Source: Candidatus Bathyarchaeia archaeon (GTDB lineage: Archaea; Thermoproteota; Bathyarchaeia; Bathyarchaeales; Bathycorpusculaceae). From it: DNA of 64,000 bases. A program made the position numbers and the translations under genes. The notes under the pieces were generated by a model. The model saw only the letters and a list, made by a program, of their open reading frames with translations, searched no databases and was not told the DNA's origin. Below are positions 1 through 8,043 of this stretch, piece by piece (within the stretch, counting starts at the first letter, position 1; each line of letters starts with the position of its first letter). Where the stretch lies: assembly GCA_041447175.1 (NCBI GenBank), contig CP166960.1:1-64000 (forward strand), in the 5' to 3' direction.

Positions 1-1
1 C

Positions 2-37
2 GCAGCCGCAGCACTCGTCCTAAGAAGACGCAAATAA
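2..37 (+). CDS. C-terminal tail of a protein cut by the window start
   Basis: Frame 2 from the first base reads AAAALVLRRRK and then TAA. A hydrophobic Ala/Leu/Val run followed by Arg/Lys at the very C-terminus is how many archaeal surface proteins in this window end (membrane anchor plus cytoplasmic positive residues, as at 14170-14967). Only 11 residues are visible, so neither function nor even coding status can be established. Confidence 0.35.
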   Translation, partial: AAAALVLRRRK

Positions 38-100
38 ACCAACAACCAACCCTTTTTTTTGTTTCTTTCAAAAACCTCGGTCAAGGAGAGAGAGCTGAGT

Positions 101-170
101 GGGTTTGAAGGAGCAGAGTAACGAAGAATCATCGGGTTTCATTCTTCCTCTCCGTTTAGGGTTCAAACCC
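101..170. other. Nested inverted repeat between convergent genes
   Basis: GGGTTTGAA (101-109) is complementary to TTCAAACCC (162-170), and inside it GAAGAAT (123-129) is complementary to ATTCTTC (141-147). The structure lies between the plus-strand gene ending at 37 and hypE, which ends at 260 on the minus strand, so a bidirectional terminator or a small structured RNA is possible. The rest of 38-259 shows no gene. Confidence 0.35.
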
Positions 171-259
171 CAGCAAACCTTTTCTCCTTTAGAAACTGAA
201 AACTTTTGATACTGTGCAATAACTGTTGCAGTGTCAGTTATGTAGGCAAAGTCAGTTAG

Positions 260-1327
260 TTAGCAGATTCTGGGAACTGGGTCGCCGACAGGTCGTGCAA
301 GGATGCGTTTGCCACCCACTACAGTCTGTATCGCCACCCCGCTAAACTCTGCGGTGACCTCGCCGATTATTTGAGCATCTTTACCCTCAGGAGTGCCCTG
401 CAAGAACTTGACAATTTCTTGAGCTTTATCTGCAACGGCGCCTATGACAATTTTGCCTTCGTTGCCAACCTCCAACGGGTCCAACCCCAGCATCTCACAT
501 GCTGCACGCACATCCTCGCGTATAGGTACCTTATTTTCCTGTATGAGCATGCCCATCTGGGATTTCTCGGCGTATTCATGCAGGCAGTCTGCTAAGCCAC
601 CGCGGGTAGGGTCTTTGATGGCTACCACGCCGCCCACCTCACCAAGCATCCGCTGAATAAGGTGATTTAACGGTTTAACATCGGAAAGGATGTTGCTGCC
701 AAACTTGAGACCCTCCTGCGCGGAAAGAACCGCCAAGCCGTGGTCGCCAACCGTGCCTGACAAAATGATTTTATCGCCTAGCTGAAGATTGCTGTCGGTC
801 ATCCACCGCGCCGAAAAGCCGCCACGATACTGTTTAACTACTTCAAGGTCATGTTCCAAGGCAGCGGTTCTTTTGCCTATGCCGCTTACGTTCATGACGC
901 AGCCGCCCAACGCTCCTTTTTCGACAACCTTCGTATCGCCCGTAACGATGCCTACACCTGCTTCAATGCAGGTTGCCCGCATGCTGGCAAGAATCCGCTC
1001 TAAATCCACCATGGCTAACCCCTCTTCCAAAATGAACCCACATGCCAACGCCCGCGGCGCCGCGCCTAAACAACTGATGTCGTTAACAGTACCTGAAATG
1101 GAGAGGCGCCCGATGTCGCCGCCTGGAAAGAAGATGGGTTTTACGGCGTGGCTATCACTTTTAAGGACGATGTTGTCGACGACTGCGGCGTCGTCCATGG
1201 CTTCTATGGGGACTTCGGCGTCGCTTAACCCACCAAACGCCTTCACGATGTGGTCTTTGACGAGGTTGTGCATGACGGTTCCGCCTGCGCCATGCATCAT
1301 GGTAATTTTACCGTTAGTTTCCTTCAA
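260..1327 (-). CDS. hypE: Carbamoyl dehydratase HypE ([NiFe]-hydrogenase maturation)
   Basis: HypE (355 aa here, usual family length) dehydrates the carbamoyl group that HypF places on its C-terminal cysteine, giving the thiocyanate from which the CN ligands of the [NiFe] centre are made. The sequence has the PurM/AIR-synthase fold: glycine-rich MMHGAGG near the N-terminus, AMDDAAVV (about residues 43-50), GDTK, DPTRGG, and the diagnostic C-terminal PRIC with the acceptor Cys as last residue. No other hyp gene or hydrogenase subunit is in the window. It lies 90 bp downstream of the polymerase gene on the same strand and may share its transcript, although a functional link is not expected. Confidence 0.93.
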   Translation of the reverse strand: MKETNGKITMMHGAGGTVMHNLVKDHIVKAFGGLSDAEVPIEAMDDAAVVDNIVLKSDSHAVKPIFFPGGDIGRLSISGTVNDISCLGAAPRALACGFILEEGLAMVDLERILASMRATCIEAGVGIVTGDTKVVEKGALGGCVMNVSGIGKRTAALEHDLEVVKQYRGGFSARWMTDSNLQLGDKIILSGTVGDHGLAVLSAQEGLKFGSNILSDVKPLNHLIQRMLGEVGGVVAIKDPTRGGLADCLHEYAEKSQMGMLIQENKVPIREDVRAACEMLGLDPLEVGNEGKIVIGAVADKAQEIVKFLQGTPEGKDAQIIGEVTAEFSGVAIQTVVGGKRILARPVGDPVPRIC

Positions 1328-1417
1328 TATGACTCTGCCTTCCCGTATGGTAGGTTCAGAGCAAAAAATAAACCCACCGCCAATAAACCCCCAAACTGTC
1401 CAGCAAGAGCCGCTGAT

Positions 1418-3703
1418 TCATGTTTTGTGTTGATTGATGAATTTGTCCAGTGTTTTGCAGTTTTGACCACGCACCGCGTCATGAACCGTTTTTGGAGTGT
1501 AACCCGCAAAGCTAAGCAGACTGGCAGCCGCGTCGTAGAGTAACATCAGGTATTTTCTGGTGTCAGGATGGGTTCCTTTTTCAATCAGCGGCTGCGCTTT
1601 AACTCTGCGACTGCACCGTTTATTTTGGGCATCGGTTATGAGAAAGCTCACGTTGGTGCCTGCATGAATTTCCTCTCCTTCGGCGCTTAGCTGTTCTGCA
1701 GCTATGACCTGAGCGACCTGTTGCTTGTACTCTGACGGCTGCTTTGACATACGTTTCTTAATAACCAACTCCCAAACTGGGACCTCCCCCTCCAGCAGCC
1801 TACGCCGATACTCCTTAACTACCTCAAGCGCTTTGGGTATGAGGGCGTAAAACTCCTGCCCGTTACGGGCAGGCGACAAAGCCGCAATCATGTCTATTTG
1901 GGCGTCGTAAACAAACTGGGGCGTGTCCGCGCGGCGCACTTCTATCCCCCTCACCTTCACTTTTCCATCATCCATGACGCCATAGTAACGGTTCAACACG
2001 CCAATGTTTGGGTGCATCTTGCTGGGCAAAAACACAATCCACCGATAATGCCCCTCAAAATGAAGCGGCACCCCCGTTTTCCGCGAAACCTCCCCACAAA
2101 GCGCTGTGCAGTCATGGGCGGTGGCTTTGTCTTTTTTTAGCCACAGCGAATCGACGATGCCGTGGATGACGGTGAACCCCCTTTTCTCTGCCATCCGAGC
2201 CGCCTTCAAGAAGGTGTCCCTGCTAAACGCGCAGACCGCAATGTGGCCGTCTATGGTTCCGAACTTGGCGTTTCGGTAGCCTAAGTAGCCAAAGCAGCAC
2301 ACGGAAATCCATTTGAGCCCTGACTTGCGGCTGTCAAACGCCTCCTTGAGCGCGGCGTCCTGGGTTTGCTCGATTAGTTTCTGGTACTGCAGCTTCTTTT
2401 CAACAATGATTTTGAGCGATTTGGGGACGATGCCTAAGCGTTTTTCGCATATGTGGTAGTTGAGTTCTGGAACCCGCAGCTTGGAGTTTGGGCAGCATTT
2501 GCATAGGACGTTTTCGGCGGAGATGTTGTTTTTCAGCATAAGACTGGGGTACATGGAGGAATAATCCACTTCATAGGCATCTTCATGAATTCCCACAATG
2601 GGTTCGTATACGAATCCGCCTCGGTCGGCGATGAGCAGTTCATAGGCGGACTTGAAGTTCTCAGGTATGAACTTGTTTCGGGGAACCAAAACGTCGTCTT
2701 TTAGGGCTTGGTAAAGCTGCAGCGAGGACATGCTGGAGCCTATGGATGACCGCGCGGCAGTGTGCAGGGGTATGCGGCAGGTTCGGGAAACTTCAAAAAG
2801 CCCCTGCAGGTTGCTTTCGTTCATGATGAACGTGTTTTTGCAGTCTATGTGTATGCGTCCAAACAGGCGGCTAGTCGGCGCCTTAAAGAACGTGCGTCCA
2901 TACGAAAAAAAGGTCCTGCCCTGCTTAGAGTGCACCGCAAGCTGCATGGGGTCGCGGCTAAGCAGAAGCTTCCCCAAAACACCGTTAACATTTGCCCTCT
3001 GCGCCAAGTACGTGAACAGAAAGCTGTCTCCGCCTTGCGTCAAGACAAGGTCAGGGTCAAGCCTCTCCACCGCATCAACCAGCCCCATCAACTTGTCTTC
3101 TTCGTCACCGCCGTCTATGCAAAATTTTTCTTGGTTCTGCGTAACAGTTATGCTGCCGAGGGGGTCCTCAGTTTTTGCTAGTTTGCCCTGTTTTTCTATC
3201 TGAACCGCCAACTCCATGGTTCTAAACGGCGGCAACCTGTAATCGGTGCTCTCAGTGGAATCCAAAACCCTGTACTTTAACCCTGCTTTTCCTGCTGCAA
3301 CCTCCACATACGCCAGCGGAAACAAGTCATGGACATACAGGTAAGTGCGGTCGCCGTGTATGTCACAGTTGTGCACCTCATATCGCAAATAATCCCCCAA
3401 CCTGAGCACTTCCTGCGTGAACCCAAAAACTCGTCGGCAGTCTTTGAGAGTAACTTCCAGCACTCGGGACTTTTGTGTATCCGTAGGGTAGGCATACTTG
3501 TAGGCAAAGTTCCATGTGGATATGTCAGGGTTAGAGAAGAAACGGCTTGCCAACTGCTCAAGGGCTTCTTGTTTAGCTGAAACGTAAACTTTTGGCTGAA
3601 AAAGGTCGGTTAATCTGATTCTTTGATTGTTATCGGTGATTATCCAAACTGCCATTTCGCCAAAGCCCGAAGGGTAAACATCCAGCAGCCAACCCCGCCG
3701 CAT
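1418..3703 (-). CDS. B-family DNA polymerase without proofreading residues (PolB2-like, probable translesion type)
   Basis: A 761-aa protein with N-terminal, exonuclease-like and polymerase domains. Polymerase motif A reads VDYSSMYPS (Asp about 380) and motif C HGIVDSLW (Asp about 518), so both metal-binding aspartates remain although the usual first Asp of DTDS is Ile. Motif B is KWISVCCFGYLG (Lys about 464), unlike the common KxxxNSxYG. Exo I is LAVQIEKQ (168-170) instead of FDIET, Exo II is GGDSFLFTYL instead of NGDSFDFPYL, and no YxxxD Exo III is visible: the exonuclease should be dead. A Cys/His cluster sits at about 401-419. It starts 2 bp after the preceding small gene and is the last member of a three-gene operon with a RecA-like gene. 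From memory, archaeal PolB2 polymerases also have degenerate motifs and RecA-like neighbours. Confidence 0.88.
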   Translation of the reverse strand: MRRGWLLDVYPSGFGEMAVWIITDNNQRIRLTDLFQPKVYVSAKQEALEQLASRFFSNPDISTWNFAYKYAYPTDTQKSRVLEVTLKDCRRVFGFTQEVLRLGDYLRYEVHNCDIHGDRTYLYVHDLFPLAYVEVAAGKAGLKYRVLDSTESTDYRLPPFRTMELAVQIEKQGKLAKTEDPLGSITVTQNQEKFCIDGGDEEDKLMGLVDAVERLDPDLVLTQGGDSFLFTYLAQRANVNGVLGKLLLSRDPMQLAVHSKQGRTFFSYGRTFFKAPTSRLFGRIHIDCKNTFIMNESNLQGLFEVSRTCRIPLHTAARSSIGSSMSSLQLYQALKDDVLVPRNKFIPENFKSAYELLIADRGGFVYEPIVGIHEDAYEVDYSSMYPSLMLKNNISAENVLCKCCPNSKLRVPELNYHICEKRLGIVPKSLKIIVEKKLQYQKLIEQTQDAALKEAFDSRKSGLKWISVCCFGYLGYRNAKFGTIDGHIAVCAFSRDTFLKAARMAEKRGFTVIHGIVDSLWLKKDKATAHDCTALCGEVSRKTGVPLHFEGHYRWIVFLPSKMHPNIGVLNRYYGVMDDGKVKVRGIEVRRADTPQFVYDAQIDMIAALSPARNGQEFYALIPKALEVVKEYRRRLLEGEVPVWELVIKKRMSKQPSEYKQQVAQVIAAEQLSAEGEEIHAGTNVSFLITDAQNKRCSRRVKAQPLIEKGTHPDTRKYLMLLYDAAASLLSFAGYTPKTVHDAVRGQNCKTLDKFINQHKT

Positions 3704-3704
3704 G

Positions 3705-3995
3705 TTACAACTGACCTATCTGATGCTTAAGCGCCTGCAGGTCCTCTGTGAGGACTCGGATTTGTTTCCTGAGTTTCTGCACCTCTTTCTGCTGCGAAAG
3801 CGCTATGCACATCAGCATGGGCTCAAAAACTATGGGGCGCGTGGCGTTGCTTGCTGCGGACGCGTGGCTGCGGCAGGCATCCATTAGGGCATCGAAAGCT
3901 TCTTTATCGTCTATTCGCAATGCTTTGGCAAAGCCTCTCCACGTGTTTATTTCATCCTCCAACGCCATACGGTAAGACTCAACGGTTCTCCCCAT
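3705..3995 (-). CDS. Small conserved protein of the polymerase cassette, C-terminal coiled coil
   Basis: A 96-aa protein between the RecA-like and polymerase genes. I start it at the ATG at 3995 because this overlaps the upstream TGA stop as TGATG; an ATG at 4034 would give 109 aa and a 40-bp overlap. The N-terminal half is helical and charged (EDEINTWRGFAKALR), followed by DKEAFDALMDACRSHA and a conserved-looking RPIVFEPMLMCIAL, then QQKEVQKLRKQIRVLTEDL, a clear heptad coiled coil. I do not recognise a named domain. Its position suggests an adaptor between the other two proteins, which is inference. Confidence 0.75.
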   Translation of the reverse strand: MGRTVESYRMALEDEINTWRGFAKALRIDDKEAFDALMDACRSHASAASNATRPIVFEPMLMCIALSQQKEVQKLRKQIRVLTEDLQALKHQIGQL

Positions 3996-4819
3996 CAGTT
4001 TGTGCCTCCGAAAAACTCGGGCAACGTGGGACACGCAGAAGGGAACTCTGCTGAACCTAAACCGTACCGCGGATGCTTTTGCAACACAAAATATCGGCGA
4101 TGTTCTGAGGACATGATTGAGGCTGCAACGTTCGCTTTCTCATAGGTGGCTGCTTGAAGAGCGGTGTTCCGTTTTGTCTGGTTATGCGGCAGGTACGTGG
4201 CGACCATTATGAGCTGTTTCTTTTTAGCCAACGCCGCCAAAAACGTGACCACTTGCTGGTAAATTGCTTGAGCTTCTTCGTCGGCGATTTCTTCATCCAA
4301 AAACAACCCTGCACTGTCTGATAAGATGGCAAGTTTAGCGCCCGTTGCCCCTGCTGCCTTTGCCAATTTCTCCATTATCAGCGCGGTCATTTGGTAGGCA
4401 GTGAAGGCGCGTGCAATGTGGATTTGCTTAAGAACCTGCTTGGGGTTTAAGCCCCGTTGTTGGGATAGCTTGGCGATTTGGTAGAGCCTAAAAGAGTTTG
4501 CGCCGTCAACAAAAACTACCTTGCTGGATAAGCCTCCGAGCTGACGGGGCAACTGCGCGTTTATGCAGAGAACCGAAGTTAGGTAGGAAACTGCTCTGGA
4601 CCCAGAGAGGACGGCGAAGTCCCCCAACTCCAGACTTGGCAGCACCTGCATGACTGTGGGGATGTTGAGGGCAAGTTTGTTTGCGGCAGATTTGGGGGTT
4701 GTGATGGTTATGGTTTGAGACAAACGCTTAGCCTCCAATTGTGCAAGGGAATTCAAGGCGCAAAAGACAGCTTTAAAACTATACCCGAAACAACCCGCCC
4801 ACACAGCAGAGAGACCCAC
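3995..4819 (-). CDS. RecA/RadA-superfamily protein with degenerate Walker A (ImuA-like role proposed)
   Basis: A 274-aa protein aligning by eye with the core of RadA. IHIARAFTAYQM matches the RadA IYVARAFNSNHQM helix, KLAILSDSAGLF is the Walker B strand with its Asp, and IMVATYLPHNQ followed by ASIMSSEHRRYFVLQKHP corresponds to the L2 and C-terminal strands. The P-loop position reads AVLSGSRAVSYL, with no GKT/GKS, so ATP hydrolysis is doubtful. The N-terminal HhH domain of RadA is absent. The start is uncertain: GTG at 4819 is used, and the frame stays open upstream to a TAG near 4906. First gene of the operon that continues with the small protein and the exonuclease-dead PolB. Confidence 0.8.
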   Translation of the reverse strand: MGLSAVWAGCFGYSFKAVFCALNSLAQLEAKRLSQTITITTPKSAANKLALNIPTVMQVLPSLELGDFAVLSGSRAVSYLTSVLCINAQLPRQLGGLSSKVVFVDGANSFRLYQIAKLSQQRGLNPKQVLKQIHIARAFTAYQMTALIMEKLAKAAGATGAKLAILSDSAGLFLDEEIADEEAQAIYQQVVTFLAALAKKKQLIMVATYLPHNQTKRNTALQAATYEKANVAASIMSSEHRRYFVLQKHPRYGLGSAEFPSACPTLPEFFGGTN

Positions 4820-4918
4820 GTTAAAATCGTTAAAATAAAGCCGAACCAGTCCGAGAACAGGCGCATTTGTAGCAAACCAGTAAAACCCGCCGCCGCAAAA
4901 ACACTAACCTCCTTTAAG

Positions 4919-5003
4919 GTGCTCCTGCGACTGGTAAACTGCGAACCTATTTGGAGCCTATTTGGATGCCATTAACAATTGTATGCAGAACCTATAGAGG
5001 GGA
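4919..5003 (+). repeat. Dispersed repeat, copy 1 (inverted copy at 45412-45496)
   Basis: This stretch is repeated in reverse complement at 45412-45496 with two mismatches that I can count in about 84 bp. It contains the imperfect tandem CCTATTTGGAG/CCTATTTGGAT and ends in CCTATAGAGGGGA. Similarity stops sharply on both sides. Both copies lie outside genes. It could be a small non-autonomous mobile element or a conserved RNA/regulatory sequence; no terminal inverted repeats or target duplications are obvious. Confidence 0.88.
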
Positions 5004-5033
5004 TAGGGCAGGTCAAAACGTAGCTAACCTATC
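4995..5033 (+). repeat. 3' module of the dispersed repeat (inverted copy at 15101-15141)
   Basis: TAGAGGGGATAGGG, a spacer of 11-12 nt, and GTAGCTAACCTAT occur here and, reverse-complemented, at 15101-15141. The module directly follows and slightly overlaps the 84-bp repeat, so the complete element may be about 115 bp with the other two copies each holding one part. Confidence 0.65.
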
Positions 5034-5244
5034 TGACTGCCTCAGAATAAGAAAAGTGACTAGAATAGGTGGTGGGAGCCGAAATCGCATGTCGGAGAGG
5101 CACCCGTAGGCATTCGGTCATGGAAAACCCTTAAAAGTGCCCTTGGCATCACTGTTTGCTACACCTCACAGCATCGAATTCGCGGTTTCCCATAGGCAAC
5201 TTACCTAGCTCACTTAGTCTAAAAACTACTTGTGTTATGGAAAG

Positions 5245-5252
5245 CCATATAA
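5245..5252 (+). promoter_or_regulatory. TATA box of the ribosomal protein operon
   Basis: CATATAAA lies about 45 bp upstream of the L22 ATG at 5296. An archaeal start site about 25 bp downstream would give a leader of some 20-25 nt that includes TTGGAG before the ATG. This decides the L22 start, because the open frame extends back to 5230, upstream of the TATA box. Confidence 0.6.
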
Positions 5253-5295
5253 ATCGCGTTTACGCTGTTGTGTTGCGCAGTTGGAGAAATACAAG

Positions 5296-5784
5296 ATGCC
5301 AAAATGGGGATACTCCGTAATAACCGAAGAATTGGACCCTGAGACAACCGTCAAAGCAAGTGGACGTGAAGTTAGGGTATCCCATAAACACACACGTGAA
5401 GTGTGCCGAACCATTAAAGGAATGATGCTTACCAAAGCCAAAGAGTACCTGCTTGACGTCACTGAGAAAAAACGTGCCGTCCCCTTCCGCAGGTACCAGA
5501 AAAAGGCAGGTCACCGTCACGGACTTGACCATGCATTTGCAGGCCGCTACCCCGTTAACGCCGCCACCAAAGTTCTCAAAGTCCTCCAAAACGCCCAAGC
5601 CAACGCTGAAAACAAGAGCCTTGATGTTGACCGCCTTCAAATCATCCATGCAGCCGCATACCCTGGCATGAAAATTAAACGCTACACTCCAAGAGCCCAC
5701 GGCCGAGCATCACCAAAATATGACACCCTATCCCACATCGAAATTGTCCTAGCCGAAAAACCAGAACAAGGAGAACAAGCTTAA
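5296..5784 (+). CDS. rpl22: Ribosomal protein uL22
   Basis: Protein of the large subunit that lines the exit tunnel, 162 aa from the ATG at 5296 (MPKWGYSV). Archaeal features are RRYQKKAGHRHG and the C-terminal PRAHGRASPKY, which is the conserved tunnel hairpin region. The stop overlaps the S3 start as TAATG. In most archaea L22 follows S19; here it is the first gene after the promoter, so the S10-type cluster is split at this point. Confidence 0.95.
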   Translation: MPKWGYSVITEELDPETTVKASGREVRVSHKHTREVCRTIKGMMLTKAKEYLLDVTEKKRAVPFRRYQKKAGHRHGLDHAFAGRYPVNAATKVLKVLQNAQANAENKSLDVDRLQIIHAAAYPGMKIKRYTPRAHGRASPKYDTLSHIEIVLAEKPEQGEQA

Positions 5785-6716
5785 TGTCCATAGTTAAACG
5801 CTTCATCTCAGAAGCCATAAAAAACGCGGAAATCGACGAATTCCTCCAAAAGAAACTTGAACGCGCAGGATACGGCGGTGTAAACATCTCCAAAACCCCT
5901 CTGGGCACACATGTTGTCGTCTACGCTATGCGTCCAGGAATCGTTATTGGTCGTGGAGGAGAAACCATCCGTGAACTTGCAGCTATTCTTGAGCAAAGCT
6001 TCAAAGTTGCAAATCCTCAAATTTCTGTTTCTGAAATAGAAGTGCCTGAGCTCAACGCTTATGTTGTTGCTGGGCGTGTCACTTCTGCCTTGCAAAAAGG
6101 CATCCACTTCAGACGCGCAGGCTTCTGGGCAGTTAACCAAGTTATGGAAGCAGGCGCATTGGGCGTTGAAATCGTCATCAGCGGCAAACTCCGCACTGAA
6201 CGCGCCCGTTTTGAAAAATTCCGCGCGGGCTATTTCCCACGATGTGGTGACCCCGCTTTGAAATTCACCCGTAAAACAGAGGCTCATGTTCAGCTAAAGG
6301 CTGGCATGTTTGGCGTCCGCGTAAAAATCATGCCTCCAGACGCAGACTTTCCTGATAAAATAAAAATCCTCAAAGAACTTCCACCTTCACTGGTTGAAAA
6401 AGAGCCCGAACCAAAGGCACCCGAAACCCAAGTTCAGCCTAAAAAAGAGCCAGTTCGCGAGCAAATTGTGGTTGTTGAAAACGAACCCGCACCCGAACCA
6501 GCTCCTGAACCTGCCCCTGAGCCTCAAGAGGCACCAGTTGAAGCCCAAGCCGAGACTGCTGAAACCCCAAAAACTGAAGCTCCAGAAACCACTGCTGAAC
6601 CCGAAGAAACTAACCCTGAACCTGAAGAAAACTCCGCCCCAGAAACCACCGAAAACTCTGAGCCTCAAGCAGCTCCAAGTTCTGCCGAGCCAAAAACTGA
6701 GGAGGTAAAAGAGTAA
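5784..6716 (+). CDS. rps3: Ribosomal protein uS3 with long acidic Pro/Glu tail
   Basis: Small-subunit protein at the mRNA entry. Residues 1 to about 205 are the normal archaeal S3 with the KH domain (RPGIVIGRGGETIREL). The total is 310 aa, because about 100 residues of Glu/Pro/Ala-rich low-complexity sequence follow (repeats of the type EPAPEPAPEP). The tail is strongly acidic and is far longer than in most archaeal S3. It overlaps L22 by one base and L29 by one base. Confidence 0.95.
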   Translation: MSIVKRFISEAIKNAEIDEFLQKKLERAGYGGVNISKTPLGTHVVVYAMRPGIVIGRGGETIRELAAILEQSFKVANPQISVSEIEVPELNAYVVAGRVTSALQKGIHFRRAGFWAVNQVMEAGALGVEIVISGKLRTERARFEKFRAGYFPRCGDPALKFTRKTEAHVQLKAGMFGVRVKIMPPDADFPDKIKILKELPPSLVEKEPEPKAPETQVQPKKEPVREQIVVVENEPAPEPAPEPAPEPQEAPVEAQAETAETPKTEAPETTAEPEETNPEPEENSAPETTENSEPQAAPSSAEPKTEEVKE

Positions 6717-7003
6717 TGCCAATTTTACGCATGAAAGAAATAACCGCAATGTCCTCCCAAGACCGAGCCAAGAAACTTGATGAATTGAGGGCAGAATTGT
6801 CTCACCTCCGAACGATGATTAGCGCTGGTGGCGCTATTGAAAATCCCATGAGAGCTAGAGAACTTCGCAAAACCATCGCTCAAGTGCTGACGGTGGAAAA
6901 CGAATACAAACTCGGAATCCGCAGTAGCGACAACTCAGGAAAAGCCACTCCAAAGAAGCCCAAAACTGCAGGGGCTAAAAAACCTAAGGAGCGAAAGGCA
7001 TAA
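6716..7003 (+). CDS. rpl29: Ribosomal protein uL29
   Basis: A 95-aa large-subunit protein near the tunnel exit. The helical hairpin LDELRAELSHLRTMIS and the following NPMRARELRKTIAQVLTV are typical. The C-terminus is extended by a basic Lys/Pro/Ala tail. Its stop overlaps the Rpp29 start as TAATG. Confidence 0.93.
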   Translation: MPILRMKEITAMSSQDRAKKLDELRAELSHLRTMISAGGAIENPMRARELRKTIAQVLTVENEYKLGIRSSDNSGKATPKKPKTAGAKKPKERKA

Positions 7004-7284
7004 TGAAGATAACCCCTGATATAATCCGAGAAGAATTCGTCGGCACAATGGGCGCAGTAACCCGCAGCAATCATGCTGGTTACTTGGGCATCCAAGGGCA
7101 AGTTCTCGGAGAAACACGAAACATCTTAACTCTCCAGCAAGAAGGAAAACCTAAAAACATAGTTAAAGACCAAGCAGTTTTCCAATTCCAATTTTCCGAC
7201 GGAACAGTTGTTGAAATAGACGGCAAACTTCTCGTAGGAAAACCTGAAGATCGCCTCAAAAAAACAGTAAAGAGGTTATGGTAA
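7003..7284 (+). CDS. rnp1: RNase P protein component 1 (Rpp29/Pop4)
   Basis: A 93-aa Sm-like beta-barrel subunit of archaeal RNase P, which processes tRNA 5' ends. Visible features are [27 protein letters not shown] and the C-terminal [10 protein letters not shown]. The position between L29 and S17 is the usual archaeal one. The stop overlaps the S17 ATG as TAATG. Confidence 0.93.
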   Translation: MKITPDIIREEFVGTMGAVTRSNHAGYLGIQGQVLGETRNILTLQQEGKPKNIVKDQAVFQFQFSDGTVVEIDGKLLVGKPEDRLKKTVKRLW

Positions 7285-7601
7285 TGTCGTTTACATACAA
7301 GCAACCCAAGAAAACCTGCGACGACAAAAACTGCCCCTTCCACGGAACTCTTCCAGTTCGAGGACGCGTGTTGGATGGCATAGTTGCTAGTTCAAAAATG
7401 GATAAAACAGTGGTGGTTGAACGCGAATACATGCAGTTCAGCACCAAATACGTTCGATACGAAAAAAGACGTGGTCACATTCCCTCCCACAATCCGCCCT
7501 GCATTGACGCCAAAGAAGGCGACCGCGTAAGAATTGCTGAGTGTCGTCCAATCAGCAAGACGGTTTCCTTTGTAGTTGTCGAGAAAGTGGAGGAGAAGTA
7601 A
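7284..7601 (+). CDS. rps17: Ribosomal protein uS17
   Basis: A 105-aa OB-fold 16S rRNA-binding protein. The archaeal type has an N-terminal [10 protein letters not shown] segment, then [15 protein letters not shown] and [19 protein letters not shown] start at the ATG at 7284 because it overlaps the Rpp29 stop; an in-frame start at 7278 would add two residues. Confidence 0.94.
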   Translation: MSFTYKQPKKTCDDKNCPFHGTLPVRGRVLDGIVASSKMDKTVVVEREYMQFSTKYVRYEKRRGHIPSHNPPCIDAKEGDRVRIAECRPISKTVSFVVVEKVEEK

Positions 7602-7602
7602 A

Positions 7603-8043
7603 ATGGCGGCGAAAGCGAAAGGAAGAGGTTTAGTCGCAAAAGGTATGCTCGCTCACGGGCAAAAACTTTCCCGCGGGCTACTAGCTGGCTCAATTCTCCG
7701 CTGTGCAGACAATACCGGCGCCAGAAAACTTCGCTTGGTGCAAGCTAACAGCTACAAAGGTCGCCTACGACGTTACCCCTCCGCCACAGTGGGCGACAAA
7801 GTGACTGTTTCTGTTAGGCAAGGTGCTCCTGACATGCGGAAAAAAATCTTCCAAGCAGTTATAGTGCGTCAACGAAGACCTTTCCGACGCATTGACGGTG
7901 TTTGGGTGCAATTTGAAGATAACGCCGCAGTTATCATTACTCCTGAAGGTGAAATGAAGGGCTCCGAAATTCGTGGTCCAGTAGCGCGTGAAGCAGCTGA
8001 AAGATGGCCAAGAATTGCAAGCGCCTCAAGTACAATAGTGTAG
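7603..8043 (+). CDS. rpl14: Ribosomal protein uL14
   Basis: A 146-aa protein from the ATG at 7603 (MAAKAKGRG), directly after the S17 stop. The conserved core includes RCADNTGARKLRLV, VGDKVTVSVRQG and the C-terminal KGSEIRGPVAREAAERWP. The frame is open upstream to 7576, but that would overlap S17 and is not expected. It ends in TAG, immediately followed by the L24 start, so TAG acts as a normal stop in this genome. Confidence 0.95.
   Translation: MAAKAKGRGLVAKGMLAHGQKLSRGLLAGSILRCADNTGARKLRLVQANSYKGRLRRYPSATVGDKVTVSVRQGAPDMRKKIFQAVIVRQRRPFRRIDGVWVQFEDNAAVIITPEGEMKGSEIRGPVAREAAERWPRIASASSTIV

Larger units (their letters stand above)
4820..5244. other. Intergenic region between divergent operons
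   Basis: About 425 bp separate the RecA-like/PolB cassette (leftward) from the ribosomal operon (rightward). It contains the dispersed repeat at 4919-5003 with its 3' module at 4995-5033. The rest (5040-5240) is GC-moderate sequence with a possible GCCGAA/TTCGGT pairing around 5077-5120 but no open reading frame I would call a gene. Promoters for both operons must lie here. Confidence 0.6.

Noticed and set aside
158-170. GGTTCAAACCCC resembling a tRNA T-arm
   Set aside because: No matching acceptor stem or anticodon arm upstream; the stretch is instead complementary to 101-109.
260-1327. Hydrogenase maturation cluster
   Set aside because: Only hypE is present; no other hyp or hydrogenase gene follows.
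5230-5295. Upstream start extending L22 by 22 residues
   Set aside because: The extension contains the TATA box and has no similarity to archaeal L22.
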